Of a stretch of 5,815 bases of DNA, positions 5,168-5,815 are shown piece after piece; the stretch's first letter is position 1; each line of letters starts with the position of its first letter. The position numbers and the translations under genes were made by a program. Origin of the DNA: Capsulimonas sp. (lineage in GTDB: Bacteria > Armatimonadota > Armatimonadia > Armatimonadales > Capsulimonadaceae); contig JAOQAA010000330.1 of assembly GCA_025963815.1 (NCBI GenBank), positions 1-5,815 on the forward strand, given 5' to 3'. A model generated the notes under the pieces. The model searched no databases and was not told where the DNA came from. It was given only the letters and a program-made list of their open reading frames with translations.

Positions 5168-5179
5168 TTCTCATGAGAA
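5168..5179. promoter_or_regulatory. TTCTCATGAGAA palindrome upstream of GH1
   Basis: A perfect 12-bp palindrome whose central ten bases are the same as those over the lacI start codon. It lies about 155 bases before the GH1 start and upstream of the tentative promoter. A shared regulator site is possible. Confidence 0.35.
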
Positions 5180-5210
5180 ATGATAAAAATCTCGGATGTG
5201 TGGAGCAATG

Positions 5211-5238
5211 TTATGACTGATCGAAGGTAAAATATATT
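5211..5238 (+). promoter_or_regulatory. Tentative promoter of the GH1 gene
   Basis: TTATGA (5211-5216), 16 bases, then TATATT (5233-5238); TAAAAT at 5228-5233 is an alternative -10 box. Both have poor -35 boxes. The region is the only A/T-rich stretch between lacI and GH1, and an operator-like site lies just downstream. Confidence 0.35.
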
Positions 5239-5248
5239 CACAGGCTTA

Positions 5249-5264
5249 GAAAAAACGCTTTTTC
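5249..5264. promoter_or_regulatory. CpG-centred LacI/CcpA-type operator-like site before GH1
   Basis: GAAAAAACGCTTTTTC is palindromic at 7 of 8 pairs with a central CpG. It resembles the catabolite-response (cre) form bound by CcpA-type members of the LacI family. It falls about 10-15 bases after the tentative -10 box, at or just past the expected transcription start, a classic repressor position. The LacI-family protein encoded at 3813-4865 is the obvious candidate ligand, by inference. Confidence 0.45.
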
Positions 5265-5332
5265 AAAAGCTGTTGGGCCGGTGAAGACACCGCAATCTTC
5301 GCTTGTGAACATGATTGAAGGAAACTATTAGA

Positions 5333-5815
5333 GTGACGGACCTTGACCATACCGCCGAATCGACTACGGCGCGGCTGTTTTGCCCATACCCTCAGGATTT
5401 TTTGTGGGGCGCCGCCACGGCTGCGTATCAGGTTGAGGGCGCTGTCCGTGAGGACGGCCGCACTCCGAGCGTCTGGGATACGTTCTCCCATCGCCCAGGC
5501 GCGGTAGCTTTCGATCAGAACGGCGATTGTGCGACTGAACACTATCATCGCTATCCAGAAGATGTCGCCCTGATGAAGCGACTTGGTCTGCAATCGTATC
5601 GCTTTTCCGTCTCGTGGTCGCGCATCTTCCCCGAGGCGAACGGCGTTCCCAACCCCAAGGGATTGGATTTTTACAAGCGTCTTGTCGACGAGCTGCGCGC
5701 GGCGGACATCCAGCCCTGGATGACCCTCTTCCACTGGGATCTTCCGCAGTGGGCGGAAGACCGTTTCGGCGGCTGGGAATCGCGCGACTGCGCTCATGTC
5801 TTCGCCGACTACGCC
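5333..5815 (+). CDS. GH1 beta-glucosidase (5' part, runs off the right edge)
   Basis: The N-terminal 161 residues of a family 1 glycoside hydrolase, a retaining (beta/alpha)8-barrel enzyme that cleaves beta-glucosides such as cellobiose. Full family length is about 440-480, so two thirds are outside. The family N-terminal signature FLWGAATAAYQVEGAVREDG covers residues 23-42 (Gln33 and Glu35 included). Further family motifs are PSVWDTFSHRPG (45-56), YHRYPEDVALMKRLGLQSYR (71-90), FSVSWSRIFP (91-100) and LFHWDLPQW (132-140, His134 and Trp135 in the sugar subsite). The acid/base and nucleophile glutamates lie beyond the window. GTG 5333 is chosen because AAGGAAA (5318-5324) precedes it by eight bases; TTG 5315 is the only in-frame alternative before a stop at 5312. 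There is no signal peptide, so it is cytoplasmic. Substrate choice within GH1 cannot be told. Confidence 0.94.
   Translation, partial: MTDLDHTAESTTARLFCPYPQDFLWGAATAAYQVEGAVREDGRTPSVWDTFSHRPGAVAFDQNGDCATEHYHRYPEDVALMKRLGLQSYRFSVSWSRIFPEANGVPNPKGLDFYKRLVDELRAADIQPWMTLFHWDLPQWAEDRFGGWESRDCAHVFADYA

Noticed and set aside
4874..5176. Plus-strand frame of 100 codons after lacI
   Set aside because: Starts without a ribosome site, and its C-terminal half is the out-of-frame reading of the Gln/Ala-rich relic. No recognisable protein features.
5311..5331. Mini-ORF MIEGNY ending one base before the GH1 GTG
   Set aside because: It has no ribosome site of its own, and its sequence is explained by the GH1 ribosome binding site and spacer.
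5246..5797. Minus-strand frame of 183 codons opposite GH1
   Set aside because: The plus strand carries unambiguous GH1 signatures over the same bases.

Overview
The window looks like part of a moderately GC-rich bacterial chromosome. The best guess is Armatimonadota, Capsulimonas-like. This rests on a DUF1559-type pseudopilin with the core [19 protein letters not shown] followed by [14 protein letters not shown], which is very abundant in that phylum, lying next to a LacI-family regulator and cytoplasmic glycoside hydrolases. The assignment comes from recalled family patterns, not from a search.

Layout. (1) 1-2085, minus strand: a glycoside hydrolase family 31 enzyme very close to E. coli YicI (alpha-xylosidase). 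It has 695 codons in the window and its C-terminus lies beyond base 1. It is the largest gene here. (2) 2086-2295: a divergent control region with one sigma70-type promoter in each direction and two operator-like AT-rich dyads between them. (3) 2296-3479, plus strand: a type IV-like pseudopilin and a small Gln/Ala-rich lipoprotein, separated by a perfect 12-bp stem-loop and probably co-transcribed. (4) 3480-3812: a long stem-loop, a block of competing inverted repeats, a promoter, and two tiny overlapping reading frames leading into lacI. (5) 3813-4865: a complete LacI/GalR-family repressor. (6) 4866-5332: a 467-base stretch holding a hairpin, a probable remnant of a second small lipoprotein gene, a palindrome also found over the lacI start codon, and a CcpA/LacI-type operator-like site. 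(7) 5333-5815, plus strand: the first 161 codons of a glycoside hydrolase family 1 beta-glucosidase, running off the right edge.

How the genes may work together. Both hydrolases lack signal peptides, so they should act in the cytoplasm on imported oligosaccharides. An alpha-xylosidase plus a beta-glucosidase fits breakdown of xyloglucan-type or related plant oligosaccharides. The LacI-family protein is the natural candidate regulator, at least of the adjacent GH1 gene. The pilin/lipoprotein pair may be an exported or surface component inserted between the sugar genes; a shared role is inference only.

No clearly new system was found. The most interesting structure is non-coding: the twin dyads between divergent promoters, a predicted near-leaderless GH31 transcript, mutually exclusive hairpin arms at 3559-3629, stacked ATGA-overlapping mini-ORFs before lacI, and a run of gene-end hairpins that all lack a U-tract. 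No tRNA, rRNA, CRISPR array or insertion sequence was seen.
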